A stretch of 64,000 nucleotides of DNA from Kribbella sp. VKM Ac-2569 (GTDB lineage Bacteria > Actinomycetota > Actinomycetes > Propionibacteriales > Kribbellaceae), in contig NZ_SGXJ01000001.1 in assembly GCF_004216905.1 (NCBI RefSeq), positions 2,542,001 to 2,606,000 of the forward strand. Direction: 5' to 3'. A model generated the notes under the pieces. It saw only the letters and a list, made by a program, of their open reading frames with translations, was not told where the DNA came from and ran no database searches. Positions within the stretch are counted from its first letter, which is position 1. Each line of letters opens with the position of its first letter. Of this stretch, positions 54,729 to 64,000 are shown in pieces. The translations under genes were made by a program, and so were the position numbers.

Positions 54729-54734
54729 TAGGCT
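54729..54734 (+). promoter_or_regulatory. -10 box of leaderless DUF2516 gene
   Basis: TAGGCT, 6 bp, ATG at 54741. Confidence 0.45.
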
Positions 54735-54740
54735 CGTAGC

Positions 54741-55085
54741 ATGATCACCTTCCGGAGCCTGATCCCCGGGTTCGACGATCCGCTAGCGGTCATCTGGTGG
54801 GTGCTGCTTGCGATCAAACTCGTCGCGCTCGCCGATGCGGTCTTTCGGCCGCGGGCGGTGTTCATCGCCGCCGACAAGCTCACCAAGCCCGGCTGGGTGC
54901 TGATCCTGGTCGTGTTCACGCTGAGCCAGGTGTTCCAGGGCTGGCTGAGCTTCTTCGGCCTGATCGGCATCGTCGCCTCCGCCGTGTACCTCGTGGACGC
55001 CCGCCCCGCTCTCCGCGCCGCCACCGGCCGTGGCCGCGGTGGCTGGGGGGCCATCCGCCGTCGCAGAGGCCCCCGCCCGCTGTAA
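54741..55085 (+). CDS. DUF2516 small membrane protein (Rv0476-like)
   Basis: 114 residues with about three hydrophobic segments (VIWWVLLAIKLVALADAV, GWVLILVVFTLSQVFQG, FFGLIGIVASAVYLVD) and an Arg-rich cytosolic tail. Function unknown. The gene order with hbhA is conserved in mycobacteria. Confidence 0.88.
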   Translation: MITFRSLIPGFDDPLAVIWWVLLAIKLVALADAVFRPRAVFIAADKLTKPGWVLILVVFTLSQVFQGWLSFFGLIGIVASAVYLVDARPALRAATGRGRGGWGAIRRRRGPRPL

Positions 55086-55877
55086 CTACGAGCGGTAGAC
55101 GACGACCTTGTCGCCGACATGGATCTCGTCGAAGAGAACCTTGATCTTGGCCAGGTCGCGGACGTTCACGCAGCCGTGGGACGCGCCGTTGTAGCCGCGG
55201 GCCGCGAAGTCCGACGAGTAGTGCACCGCCTGGCCGCCGCTGAAGAACATCGCGTACGGCATCTTCGAGTCGTACAGCTTCGAGACGTGGTTCCGGCTCT
55301 TCCAGCCGACCGTGAAGCTGCCCTCCCGGGTCGCGGTCTTCACCGCGCCGAACCGGACGTCCAGCTGCATCTTCACCACACCGTCGACGACGTACCGCAG
55401 CTTGCGGGTGCTCTTGTCGATGCACAGCGCCACACCGGTCGCGCAGCGCGCGTCGAGCTTCTTGCCGTTCACCACCGGCACCGGCGGGTACAGCTCGGTC
55501 TGGGTCGGTTCGTGGGTGACCTTGGCCAGCTGGTCCCAGGTGTTCTGGTCGACGTACCCGAGCTGAGGAATGCCCTTCGACTTCTGGAACTTCTTCACCG
55601 CGGACCGGGTCATGGTCCCGAACTCGTTGTCCAGGTAGCGCTTCTCGAGCAGCTTCAGCTGCACCAGCCGCGCCTCGACCTTGCGGACGTTCGTCCCGCT
55701 GGAGCCGTTCTTCCACAGTGCCTTGGGGTAGATCGGCAGCTCACCGCTCACCTCGAACGGCACCGTCTTCAGGTCCTGCGGAGTCGCGGTCGCCGTCGTT
55801 CCGGAACTCAGGAGTGCAGCAATCGCACCCCCGGCAACCAGCCCGCTCAGCACCTTGCGAATCAACAGCCCGCGCAT
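55086..55877 (-). CDS. Secreted L,D-transpeptidase with peptidoglycan-binding domain
   Basis: 263 residues. Signal peptide (to about 32), a PG_binding_1-type repeat (about 55-115, NVRKVEARLVQLKLL...TRSAVKKFQKSKGI), then a YkuD domain with catalytic C236 in SHGCVNVRD and HYSSDF. It forms 3-3 cross-links in peptidoglycan or attaches proteins. Its catalytic domain is a close paralogue of the 57352-57939 gene. The stop lies directly against the DUF2516 stop. Confidence 0.94.
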   Translation of the reverse strand: MRGLLIRKVLSGLVAGGAIAALLSSGTTATATPQDLKTVPFEVSGELPIYPKALWKNGSSGTNVRKVEARLVQLKLLEKRYLDNEFGTMTRSAVKKFQKSKGIPQLGYVDQNTWDQLAKVTHEPTQTELYPPVPVVNGKKLDARCATGVALCIDKSTRKLRYVVDGVVKMQLDVRFGAVKTATREGSFTVGWKSRNHVSKLYDSKMPYAMFFSGGQAVHYSSDFAARGYNGASHGCVNVRDLAKIKVLFDEIHVGDKVVVYRS

Positions 55878-55966
55878 CGGACACCCCTTTTGGTAGCCCC
55901 GTCCCTACACTTCTAGGACGCCCTCACACCCCATTCGGTTGGCTCAGCGTACCGGAGGAACACTCC

Positions 55967-56809
55967 ATGCTCAGCTCCGTGGACATCGACACCCGGATCG
56001 CCTATCGCGAGGCGGGCAGCGGCCGTCCGGTCGTGTTCCTGCACGGCAATCCCACGTCGTCGTACCTGTGGCGTGACGTCCTCGGCCCGGTCTCGGCGAT
56101 CGCGCGCTGCATCGCACCGGATCTGGCCGGGATGGGCGAATCGGGTCCGTCGACCACCGGCACCTACCGCTTCGCCGACCACAGCCGGTACGTCGACACA
56201 TTCTTCGAGGCGCTCGGGCTGACCAGCGACGTGATCCTCGTCGGTCACGACTGGGGTGGGGTTCTGGCGACGGACTGGGCCCGTCGGCATCCCGATGCCG
56301 TCAGCGGGATCGCCTACCTGGAGACGCTCGTCGCTCCGGTCACCTGGGACAGTCCGAACGCACCAGCTCCTGAGCTGTTCCGTCGGCTCCGCAGCCCGGA
56401 AGGAGAGCACCTCGTACTGGAGGAAAACGTGTTCATCGAGCTGGTCCTCCCGAGCGGCACGATGCGCAAGCTGACCGACGACGAGCTCGCGGCGTACCGG
56501 GCGCCGTTCGCGGAGCCCGGGGAAAGCCGGCGTCCGATGCTGACCTGGGCGCGCGAGATCCCGATCGACGGGACGCCGGCGGACGTGCACGACATCGTCG
56601 CGGCCAACGCTGCGTGGATGGCGCAGTCGCAGGTACCGAAGCTGTTCATCAACGGAGATCCGGGTGCGCTGCTGACCGGACCGCTGCGCGAGCTGTGCCG
56701 ACGCTGGCCGAACCAGCGGGAGGTCACCGTTCCCGGACTGCATTTCCTGCCCGAGGACTCGGCCCCCGCGATCGCCGCCGCGCTCCTCGACTGGATCCCG
56801 GCCTGCTGA
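55967..56809 (+). CDS. Haloalkane dehalogenase-like alpha/beta hydrolase
   Basis: 280 residues from ATG 55967 (GGAGGAA ribosome-binding site, 7 bp). The dehalogenase set is complete: halide-binding N28 (HGNPTSSYLWR) and W96, nucleophile D95 (GHDWGG), acid E119 (YLETLV), base H259 (GLHFLPED). It hydrolyses carbon-halogen bonds in haloalkanes, although natural substrates of such proteins are often unknown. The frame opens at 55718, but that part is antisense to the transpeptidase gene. Confidence 0.92.
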   Translation: MLSSVDIDTRIAYREAGSGRPVVFLHGNPTSSYLWRDVLGPVSAIARCIAPDLAGMGESGPSTTGTYRFADHSRYVDTFFEALGLTSDVILVGHDWGGVLATDWARRHPDAVSGIAYLETLVAPVTWDSPNAPAPELFRRLRSPEGEHLVLEENVFIELVLPSGTMRKLTDDELAAYRAPFAEPGESRRPMLTWAREIPIDGTPADVHDIVAANAAWMAQSQVPKLFINGDPGALLTGPLRELCRRWPNQREVTVPGLHFLPEDSAPAIAAALLDWIPAC

Positions 56810-56820
56810 AGGAGGACGCC

Positions 56821-57324
56821 ATCGAGATCGTACTGAGCACGGCGGACATCACCACGGTGCCTGCGGACGCGATCGTGAACGCCGCTCATCACGCCTTGCG
56901 CGGCGGTGGTGGTGTCGACGGGGCGATCCACCGGGCGGGCGGCCGCGAGATCCTCGCGGAGCTCATCGAGCGGTACCCGAACGGCACTCCCACGGGTACG
57001 GCGGTGTGGACCACAGCCGGCGCGCTACCGGCGACGTACGTGATCCACGTGGTCGGGCCGAACTACACCGCCGGGCAACGGGATCCGGCGCTGCTCGAGT
57101 CCTGCTACCGCAACGCGTTGCGGATCGCGGACGAGCTCGGCGTACAGACGATGACGCTGCCGGCGGTCTCGGCCGGCATCTACGGGTGGCCCGCACAGTC
57201 CGCGGCGGACATCGCCGTCCGGACGTTGCGCCGTACGTCGACCAATGTTGCCGAGGGCACCTTCTGCCTGGTGGAACCGCGGCTGTACCAGGCGTTCCGG
57301 AACGCGACAGCGGCCGGGGAGTAG
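56821..57324 (+). CDS. Macro-domain protein (ADP-ribose binding), possibly with ATC start codon
   Basis: 167 residues if translation starts at ATC 56821. AAGGAGG (56809-56815) sits 5 bp upstream, and the product would open (I/M)EIVLSTADITTVPADAIV, exactly where macro domains begin. No ATG, GTG or TTG in frame gives a full domain with a ribosome-binding site. Motifs: DAIVNAAHHALRGGGGVDGAI and PAVSAGIYGWP, as in MacroD-type O-acetyl-ADP-ribose deacetylases. It follows the dehalogenase by 11 bp. Confidence 0.85.
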   Translation: MEIVLSTADITTVPADAIVNAAHHALRGGGGVDGAIHRAGGREILAELIERYPNGTPTGTAVWTTAGALPATYVIHVVGPNYTAGQRDPALLESCYRNALRIADELGVQTMTLPAVSAGIYGWPAQSAADIAVRTLRRTSTNVAEGTFCLVEPRLYQAFRNATAAGE

Positions 57325-57351
57325 CTCCCCGGCCGCTGTCGATGAGTCAGC

Positions 57352-57939
57352 TCACTTGCTGTAGACGACGACCTTGTCGCCGGTCTTCACCCGGGCGAAC
57401 ACCCAGGCGATCTTCTTCTTGTCGCGGACGTTCACGCAGCCGTGCGAGGCGCCGTTGTAGCCGCGGGCCTTGAAGTCCGACGAGTAGTGGACGGCCTGGC
57501 CGCCGCTGAAGAACATCGCGTACGGCATCTTCGAGTGGTACAGCGAAGAGACGTGGTTCTTCGACTTGCGGTAGACCTTGAAGACGCCGCTGCGGGTCGG
57601 CGTCTTCATCGCGCCGAACCGGACGTCCATGACCTGGATCGGCTTGCCGTTCACGACGTACACCAGCTTGCGGGTCTTCTTGTTGATGCAGAGGACCCGG
57701 CCCTTGGTCAGGCACCGCCGGTCGATCCTGTACTTGGCGATGAGCTTGCTGTTGGACGTGGCCGTGGTCTTGGCCGCCGCCTTCGGCGGCAGACCCACCG
57801 GAGCCGGAGCCGTCGTCGACTTCTGCGCCGACGCAGCGACCTGAGGCGCGGCCTCGGCCGAAGTGGTCGCCGACAGAGCGCCGACGCCCACGAACGCGGC
57901 GGCCGTCAGGGTAGCGCCGAACTTACGCAGAATCCCCAT
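57352..57939 (-). CDS. Secreted L,D-transpeptidase (YkuD only)
   Basis: 195 residues. Signal peptide (to about 30, AEAAP), a Lys/Ala/Thr linker, then a YkuD domain with catalytic C168 in SHGCVNVRDKKK and HYSSDF. The catalytic half is nearly the same as in the 55086-55877 protein (MPYAMFFSGGQAVHYSSDF in both), but this one lacks the peptidoglycan-binding repeat. A recent duplication with domain loss or gain is likely. Confidence 0.94.
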   Translation of the reverse strand: MGILRKFGATLTAAAFVGVGALSATTSAEAAPQVAASAQKSTTAPAPVGLPPKAAAKTTATSNSKLIAKYRIDRRCLTKGRVLCINKKTRKLVYVVNGKPIQVMDVRFGAMKTPTRSGVFKVYRKSKNHVSSLYHSKMPYAMFFSGGQAVHYSSDFKARGYNGASHGCVNVRDKKKIAWVFARVKTGDKVVVYSK

Positions 57940-58122
57940 GTTTCCCTTGTCCTTCCCCCAAAGAGTGCTTCCACAAGAACAGACGTCGCTACTTCACGTC
58001 TGGTTGGTAACGAATCAAAACTTTCTTCCCCCAACCACTGCCCCACCAGTGGCCGAGAAATGGTGTATCACACCGACGGAGCCCAGGGCACGCTCCGTCA
58101 GTCACCGTTTCCAGTTCGTGCC
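57940..58122. other. Intergenic region between L,D-transpeptidase and gltX
   Basis: 183 bp. It holds the transpeptidase leader with ribosome-binding site, a CAGACGT/ACGTCTG inverted repeat with 9-bp spacer, and a CCACTG/CAGTGG hairpin. The gltX-side hairpin is listed separately. I see no riboswitch of a known class. Confidence 0.45.
58075..58099 (-). terminator. Candidate terminator of the typA-gltX operon
   Basis: 8-bp perfect stem GACGGAGC / GCTCCGTC with a 9-base loop, 24 bp after the gltX stop. No T-run. Confidence 0.55.
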
Positions 58123-59774
58123 CTACGACGTCAGCGCGCGCAGCCGGCGCAGGACCTCGGGAGCTCCGAGCGCCTGCGCGGTCGCGTGCAGATCCGGGCT
58201 CCGGGTGGCGCCGGTGATCGCGACGCGCACGAGCTGCGAGGCCTCGCGGATCGAGCCGACGTACGCGTCCGGATCCTTCTTGTACTCCTTGGCGTTCGGC
58301 GCGAACCGGTGCTTGCCGGCGAGAGTACGGATCTGGTCGAACCACTCCTGCGGGTCGTCGAGATGCTCGTAGTTCGCCACGAGATCCGCCGCGAACGCGG
58401 TGACGACGTCGGCCGCGACACCGAGCGGAACCAGCCGCTCGTCGGCCGGTCCGTCCACCGGGACGAACAGCTCGGTGAAGAAGAAGCCGTACGCCGGCCG
58501 GAAGTCCGACCACTTGCGCAGGTCCTTGCGCGGGTTCTCGACGCCGTCACGCTCGACCGCGAGTGCACGCAACGCCAGATCCTTCTCGTTGTCGAGCACG
58601 GGAACGAGTTCCGCGTCGTACTCCACGGCCCAGGCGCGCACCGCGTCGAGGATCTGCTGTCCGCTCAGCGTCGCGATGTGGTCGGCGCTGATGTCCTCCA
58701 GCTTCACCAGGTCGACCAACGGACCGGCGACCCCGCACAGGCTCAGGTCGATCGGCGTCGTCAGCGCCTCGGCCAGCGGCAGCTCCGCGAGCCGTCCGTT
58801 GGCCAGGCCGCGCAGGTAGTACAGGACCGCGTCGGCCGAGTAGCCCGCGCCGATGTAGAAGTCGACGCCCGCCTCGGGATCCTTGCGCTTCGACAGCTTG
58901 CGCTTGCCGCCGGGGATCTGCTTCATCAGCGGCGCGATGTGCGCGTAGGCGATCGGCTCGAACTCCAGCGCCGCGAACAGCTGCTGGTGCAGCGGCACCG
59001 ACGAGATCCACTCGTCGGCGCGGATCACCAGGTTCACCCGCATCAGGTGGTCGTCGACCGCATGCGCGAAGTGGTACGTCGGAAGTCGCGGCGACTGGTC
59101 CGAGGACTTCAGGATCACCGTGTCGTTGCGGTTCGCCTCGTGCTCGAGCCGGCCGCGGATCGCGTCGACGAAACTGGTCCGCTGCCCGTCGGCGTCATCA
59201 GGCGCCCGGAAGCGCACGACGTACGGCGTACCCTCGGCGAGCTTCTCGGCGACGGCCGACGGATCGGCGTCGCGCCAGATCGCCCACTTGCCGTAATACC
59301 CGGTCGGGACCTTCGACGCCTGCTGGCGGGAGGTGATGTCGGCGAGCTCGTCCTTCGTCGCGAAGCACAGGTACGCCTTGCCCTGCCGGAGCAGGTGGCG
59401 CACGTAGGTCAGGTAGATCTGCTCGCGCTCGGACTGCAGGTACGGTCCGTACGAACCGTGGTCCGTGTCCTCGTCGGAGCTGATGCCGAAGTACTCGAAC
59501 GCGCGCGCGAACTGCTCGAGCGCGCCCTCGACCTCCCGCGACTGGTCGGTGTCCTCGACCCGGACCAGATACACCCCGCCGGTGTTCGACGAGATGTCGC
59601 GGTCGATCATCCCGACGTAGATGCCGCCGATGTGGATGAACCCGGTCGGCGACGGGCCGAGCCGCGTGACCTTCGCTCCCTCCGGCAGCTCCCGCGCCGG
59701 ATACCGCTCTTCCCAGTGCTCCGGCTCCGGGAGATCCGCCGGGAAGAGCCCGTCTACCACCGTCCGGTCGACCA

Positions 59775-59775
<1 letters not shown>
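58123..59775 (-). CDS. gltX: Glutamate--tRNA ligase
   Basis: 550 residues from ATG 59775. Class I synthetase: RLGPSPTGFIHIGG near 37-50 and KRKLSKRKD near 285. The catalytic core matches GluRS (VEDTDQSREVEGA, YLQSERE). It is about 50-80 residues longer than usual bacterial GluRS and has a distinct C-terminal half. The frame to 60168 is antisense/shadow in typA. The ATG shares one base with the typA stop (TGATG), an unusual partner. A second, standard gltX elsewhere cannot be excluded. Confidence 0.9.
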
Positions 59776-61637
<1,862 letters not shown>

Positions 61638-61775
61638 GAGGAAGCGCTCCAAGCAATGAGAGGGATCTGGCGGTGGCTACGGCGGTTTCACGTGCCACTC
61701 GACACAGGGCGCAGCCCTTTCATTCTACCCGTCACCGCGCGTGTCCAGAAAACGGGACGGTCCTTGACGTTTGTT

Positions 61776-61791
61776 GACTGGACGTCCAGTC
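61776..61791. promoter_or_regulatory. 16-bp perfect palindrome, probable TetR operator
   Basis: GACTGGACGTCCAGTC is fully self-complementary. It is directly followed by a TATAAA (61792-61797), and TTGACT overlaps its left end. It lies between divergent typA and the TetR gene. Confidence 0.72.
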
Positions 61792-61839
61792 TATAAACGG
61801 CGCCTGGGGAGGGGCCGTAACACGGGGGGTCAGCCCGAG

Positions 61840-61874
61840 GCGCCGGGCACGAGGATGTGGGGGTTGCCCGGCGC
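61840..61874 (+). promoter_or_regulatory. Hairpin in the 5' leader of the TetR gene
   Basis: 9-bp perfect stem GCGCCGGGC / GCCCGGCGC with a 17-base loop, ending 18 bp before the GGAGAGGAA ribosome-binding site. It could affect mRNA stability or translation. Confidence 0.4.
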
Positions 61875-61900
61875 TTCAGGCTTCGACCGGAGAGGAATCA

Positions 61901-62536
61901 GTGCCGCGATCGGCGACTGTCAACCAGGAACTGCGGGAGCGCTCACGCGAACGCATCCTGGCCGCGGCGCTGGAGACCTTCGCCGCGAAGGGCTACGAGG
62001 CCGCGTCGATCTCCGACATCACCGCCGCCGCGGGCGTCTCCCGCGGCCTGGTCTCGTACTACTTCGCCACCAAGGAGCAACTGGCCGCCGAGCTCCTGGA
62101 CCGCTGGCTGGACGGCATCGCGGGGATCCTGAACATCCAGGGAACTCCGGACGAACGGCTGGCCGGCATCATCGACGGCGCCCTGATGGCGGCCGCGACC
62201 ACGCTCCCGATCCAGCGGCTCGCGATCACGCTGATGATGCAGCCGACCACCCACGACGTGTTCGCCCGCGTCGAGCAGGCCAAGTCCGGCCGGTTGTCGC
62301 TGGTCGAGGACGCGATCCGCGACGTGTTCGCGGCCCGCGGCGCCACCGACCCGGCCGTCGAGGAGATGTTGCTCAGAGCAACCTTGGAGGGCGTGACCGT
62401 CAAACTCGCGATCTACCGCGAGACCTTCCCCCTGGAAGCGATCCGCACCCGCCTGTACGCCGGCTACGACCTGCCCGCGCCGACCGCCCCGCTCCCGGTC
62501 CTGTCACCCGCGGTCGACCGCCTGCGCGCCAAATGA
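61901..62536 (+). CDS. TetR family regulator
   Basis: 211 residues, GTG start with GGAGAGGAA upstream. Helix-turn-helix about 17-62 (ASISDITAAAGVSRGLVSYYF), then an all-helical ligand domain. A 16-bp palindrome about 110 bp upstream is the probable operator. It overlaps the convergent FAD monooxygenase gene by 33 bp; control of that gene is not implied by promoter position. Confidence 0.92.
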   Translation: MPRSATVNQELRERSRERILAAALETFAAKGYEAASISDITAAAGVSRGLVSYYFATKEQLAAELLDRWLDGIAGILNIQGTPDERLAGIIDGALMAAATTLPIQRLAITLMMQPTTHDVFARVEQAKSGRLSLVEDAIRDVFAARGATDPAVEEMLLRATLEGVTVKLAIYRETFPLEAIRTRLYAGYDLPAPTAPLPVLSPAVDRLRAK

Positions 62537-63664
62537 CCCGGGCGGAGTCCAGTCGAAGATCCGCGTACCGTTCCTGAGCGCGGCCCGCGGCGGGGTGATC
62601 CGCAGCATCGCGTTCCGCAACCACTGCCCACGCACCCCGACCTCTGCCCCGGTCCGCCCCATCCACGCCGACCGGCTGACAATCCTCTGCGTACGCCGGT
62701 ACCGCTGCGCCTCGTACTCCCGCAGCCCAACCGCCAGCTCGCCCCCGGCCGGGATCACCAGCCCGAGCGTCACCGCGTCCTCGAGCGCCGAGTTCGCACC
62801 CTGCCCGAGCGTCGGCAGCATCGGATGCGCCGCATCCCCGATCAACACGGTCCGCCCGATCGTGTACCGCGGCAGCGGCCGGTCCAGCACCCACACGTCG
62901 TGCCGGATCACCTCGTCCGTCGTCTCGGTCAGCGCCCGTACGTCGGGGGCCCACGCAGCGAAGTACTCGCGGACCGCTCGCACCTCGTCCCCGATCGGCC
63001 GGCCGCTCGGCATCGCGACGTACCCGTACCAATAGACCTCGTCGGCGCTGATCCGCAGCGCCCCGAACTCGGCGTTCGGCCCCCACGTCATCGCGAACCG
63101 ATCGTCGACCGTGGTGTCCGGTGTCGCCGCACGCCAGCAACTGAAGCCGCTGTAGCGCAAACCCGCGGAAAACAAGGCGTTCCTGGTCGTACTGCGGATC
63201 CCGTCCGCGCCGACCACCAGATCGGCCCGCGCACTGTGCGTCCCGTCCGCCGACTCCCACGTCACCCGGGCCCGCTCACCACCCACGGCCCCCGGTTCGA
63301 CCGCACTGACCCGAGCACCCGTCACCAGGTCGGCGTCCTGCGCGTCGACCAGCGCCTGATGCAGCCGCCGCCGGTGGATCCCGATCATCCCGGTGTCACC
63401 ACCATCAGGTGCCTTGAGCAACCATTTCCCGTCCCACCGCCGGGTCCCGGCCGCGCGTACGTCGTACCCACTCCGCCGGATCCGCTCCGCCGCCCCGAGC
63501 TCCTCGGCCGCCCGCTGCCCGTTGATGGTCACGACAAGCCCCGCGCCGACCTCCCCCAGCTCCGGCGCACTCTCCAACACCCGAACCCGCCACCCGGCCC
63601 GCCCCAACGCCCCGGCAGCGGCCACCCCACCAATCCCGGCCCCGACCACGATCGCCTCATCCAC
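62504..63664 (-). CDS. FAD-dependent monooxygenase (PHBH fold)
   Basis: 386 residues. FAD motifs: GAGIGG (8-13), DLVVGADGIRS (DG motif) and GDAAHPMLPTLGQGANSALED (GD motif). It resembles salicylate/6-hydroxynicotinate-type aromatic hydroxylases, which use NAD(P)H and O2. The C-terminal end overlaps the convergent TetR gene by 33 bp. Substrate unknown. Confidence 0.9.
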   Translation of the reverse strand: MDEAIVVGAGIGGVAAAGALGRAGWRVRVLESAPELGEVGAGLVVTINGQRAAEELGAAERIRRSGYDVRAAGTRRWDGKWLLKAPDGGDTGMIGIHRRRLHQALVDAQDADLVTGARVSAVEPGAVGGERARVTWESADGTHSARADLVVGADGIRSTTRNALFSAGLRYSGFSCWRAATPDTTVDDRFAMTWGPNAEFGALRISADEVYWYGYVAMPSGRPIGDEVRAVREYFAAWAPDVRALTETTDEVIRHDVWVLDRPLPRYTIGRTVLIGDAAHPMLPTLGQGANSALEDAVTLGLVIPAGGELAVGLREYEAQRYRRTQRIVSRSAWMGRTGAEVGVRGQWLRNAMLRITPPRAALRNGTRIFDWTPPGSFGAQAVDRG

Positions 63665-63681
63665 CCACCCACCATAGAAAA

Positions 63682-63740
63682 CCCCGCCTCTCCGGAAACA
63701 AATAGTCGCCAGGCGACCAAGAAGTTCCGGAAAGACGGGG
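63682..63740 (-). terminator. Nested hairpin terminator after the asparaginase gene
   Basis: Outer arms CCCCG (63682-63686)/CGGGG (63736-63740) and TCCGGAA/TTCCGGA (63691-63697/63725-63731) enclose a perfect GTCGCC/GGCGAC hairpin (63705-63717). On the minus strand the structure is followed by TTTT. Confidence 0.75.
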
Positions 63741-63746
63741 CTGGGG

Positions 63747-64000
63747 TCAGGCGAAGGTCGGGGTGTGCGGGCGGACTGCGCCGACCACGTTGTCTCCGCC
63801 GGTGAGGTCGAAGTGGAGGTGGTTCTCGATCGTGTCGTTCGTGATGCCGAGACGCTGGAGGGTCGCCGCCATCACGACCTTGCGGGCGCGCGGCGTACCG
63901 TCCTCGAGCTTCAGCGCGATACCGGTGCCGTCCGCGAGACCGACGGCGTACACGCCCTCGGCGCCGGCCTTGCAGAACAAGCCGTTGACGGCTCGCATCA
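63747..64000 (-). CDS. L-asparaginase II-like protein, C-terminal end, truncated by window edge
   Basis: About 84 residues visible; the frame runs off the right edge, so the Met at 63998 is internal. RAVNGLFCKAGAEGVYAVGLADGTGIALK matches the C-terminal part of the Rhizobium-type asparaginase II family (PF06089-like), which hydrolyses asparagine to aspartate and ammonia. It ends at the nested terminator. Confidence 0.85.
   Translation of the reverse strand, partial: MRAVNGLFCKAGAEGVYAVGLADGTGIALKLEDGTPRARKVVMAATLQRLGITNDTIENHLHFDLTGGDNVVGAVRPHTPTFA

Noticed and set aside
57940..58122. Possible riboswitch upstream of the L,D-transpeptidase (such cell-wall genes often carry a ydaO element)
   Set aside because: The leader is too short and lacks the conserved ydaO core; only simple short inverted repeats are present.

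Overview
The window looks like chromosomal DNA of a high-GC actinobacterium. Mycothiol synthesis (mshA), CarD, a SenX3/RegX3-PhoU phosphate switch, an hbhA-like gene, many GTG starts and many apparently leaderless genes all point that way. The mix of core gene order and secreted hydrolases fits the Propionibacteriales (Kribbella/Nocardioides relatives). The genus is an inference. I see no rRNA, tRNA, IS element, prophage or CRISPR array.

Layout. 0-1.4 kb: the end of an ECF sigma factor gene and a membrane-anchored partner. 1.35-9.9 kb: a divergent sugar locus. One arm has a uronate-dehydrogenase-like SDR, an ABC importer (binding protein plus two permeases, no ATPase) and a GH16 glycanase. 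The other arm has a ROK regulator, D-galactonate dehydratase and a GH27 alpha-galactosidase. 9.9-12.9 kb: a small secreted protein, then an SDR/acyl-CoA dehydrogenase pair divergent from a TetR regulator across a strong operator. 13-14.9 kb: two tandem secreted S1 proteases. 14.9-17.3 kb: rlmB and cysS. 17.4-39.5 kb: an accessory block (GH25 lysozyme, acetyltransferase, C39-like peptidase; four membrane-anchored neutral zinc metallopeptidases interleaved with two DUF2207 proteins, then a Ser/Thr kinase and an FHA protein; a 1310-residue Pls-type NRPS overlapping an M1 aminopeptidase; LysR and a nitrilase-family hydrolase). 39.5-41.2 kb: ispF, ispD, carD. 41.5-46.1 kb: a lipoprotein, an iron-siderophore binding protein under an iron box, regX3, senX3 and phoU with a PHO box. 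46.3-50 kb: a secreted lectin-like protein, a small protein, gpm, a YbjN protein and mshA. 50-55.1 kb: XRE/SDR genes, a membrane protein, another SDR, then an XRE regulator, hbhA-like gene and DUF2516 gene in the order of M. tuberculosis Rv0474-Rv0476. 55.1-58 kb: two L,D-transpeptidases flanking a haloalkane dehalogenase-like gene and a macro-domain gene. 58.1-64 kb: gltX, typA, TetR, an FAD monooxygenase and the C-terminal end of an asparaginase.

Two themes stand out. First, the carD-ispD-ispF-cysS-rlmB block, contiguous in Streptomyces and Mycobacterium, is split here by about 22 kb of accessory genes in unchanged orientation. Second, that insert carries two candidate systems: an envelope proteolysis and phospho-signalling module (four metallopeptidases, two DUF2207, kinase, FHA), and a putative cationic homopoly-amino-acid system (Pls-like synthetase whose adenylation-domain signature resembles lysine codes, translationally coupled to an M1 aminopeptidase).
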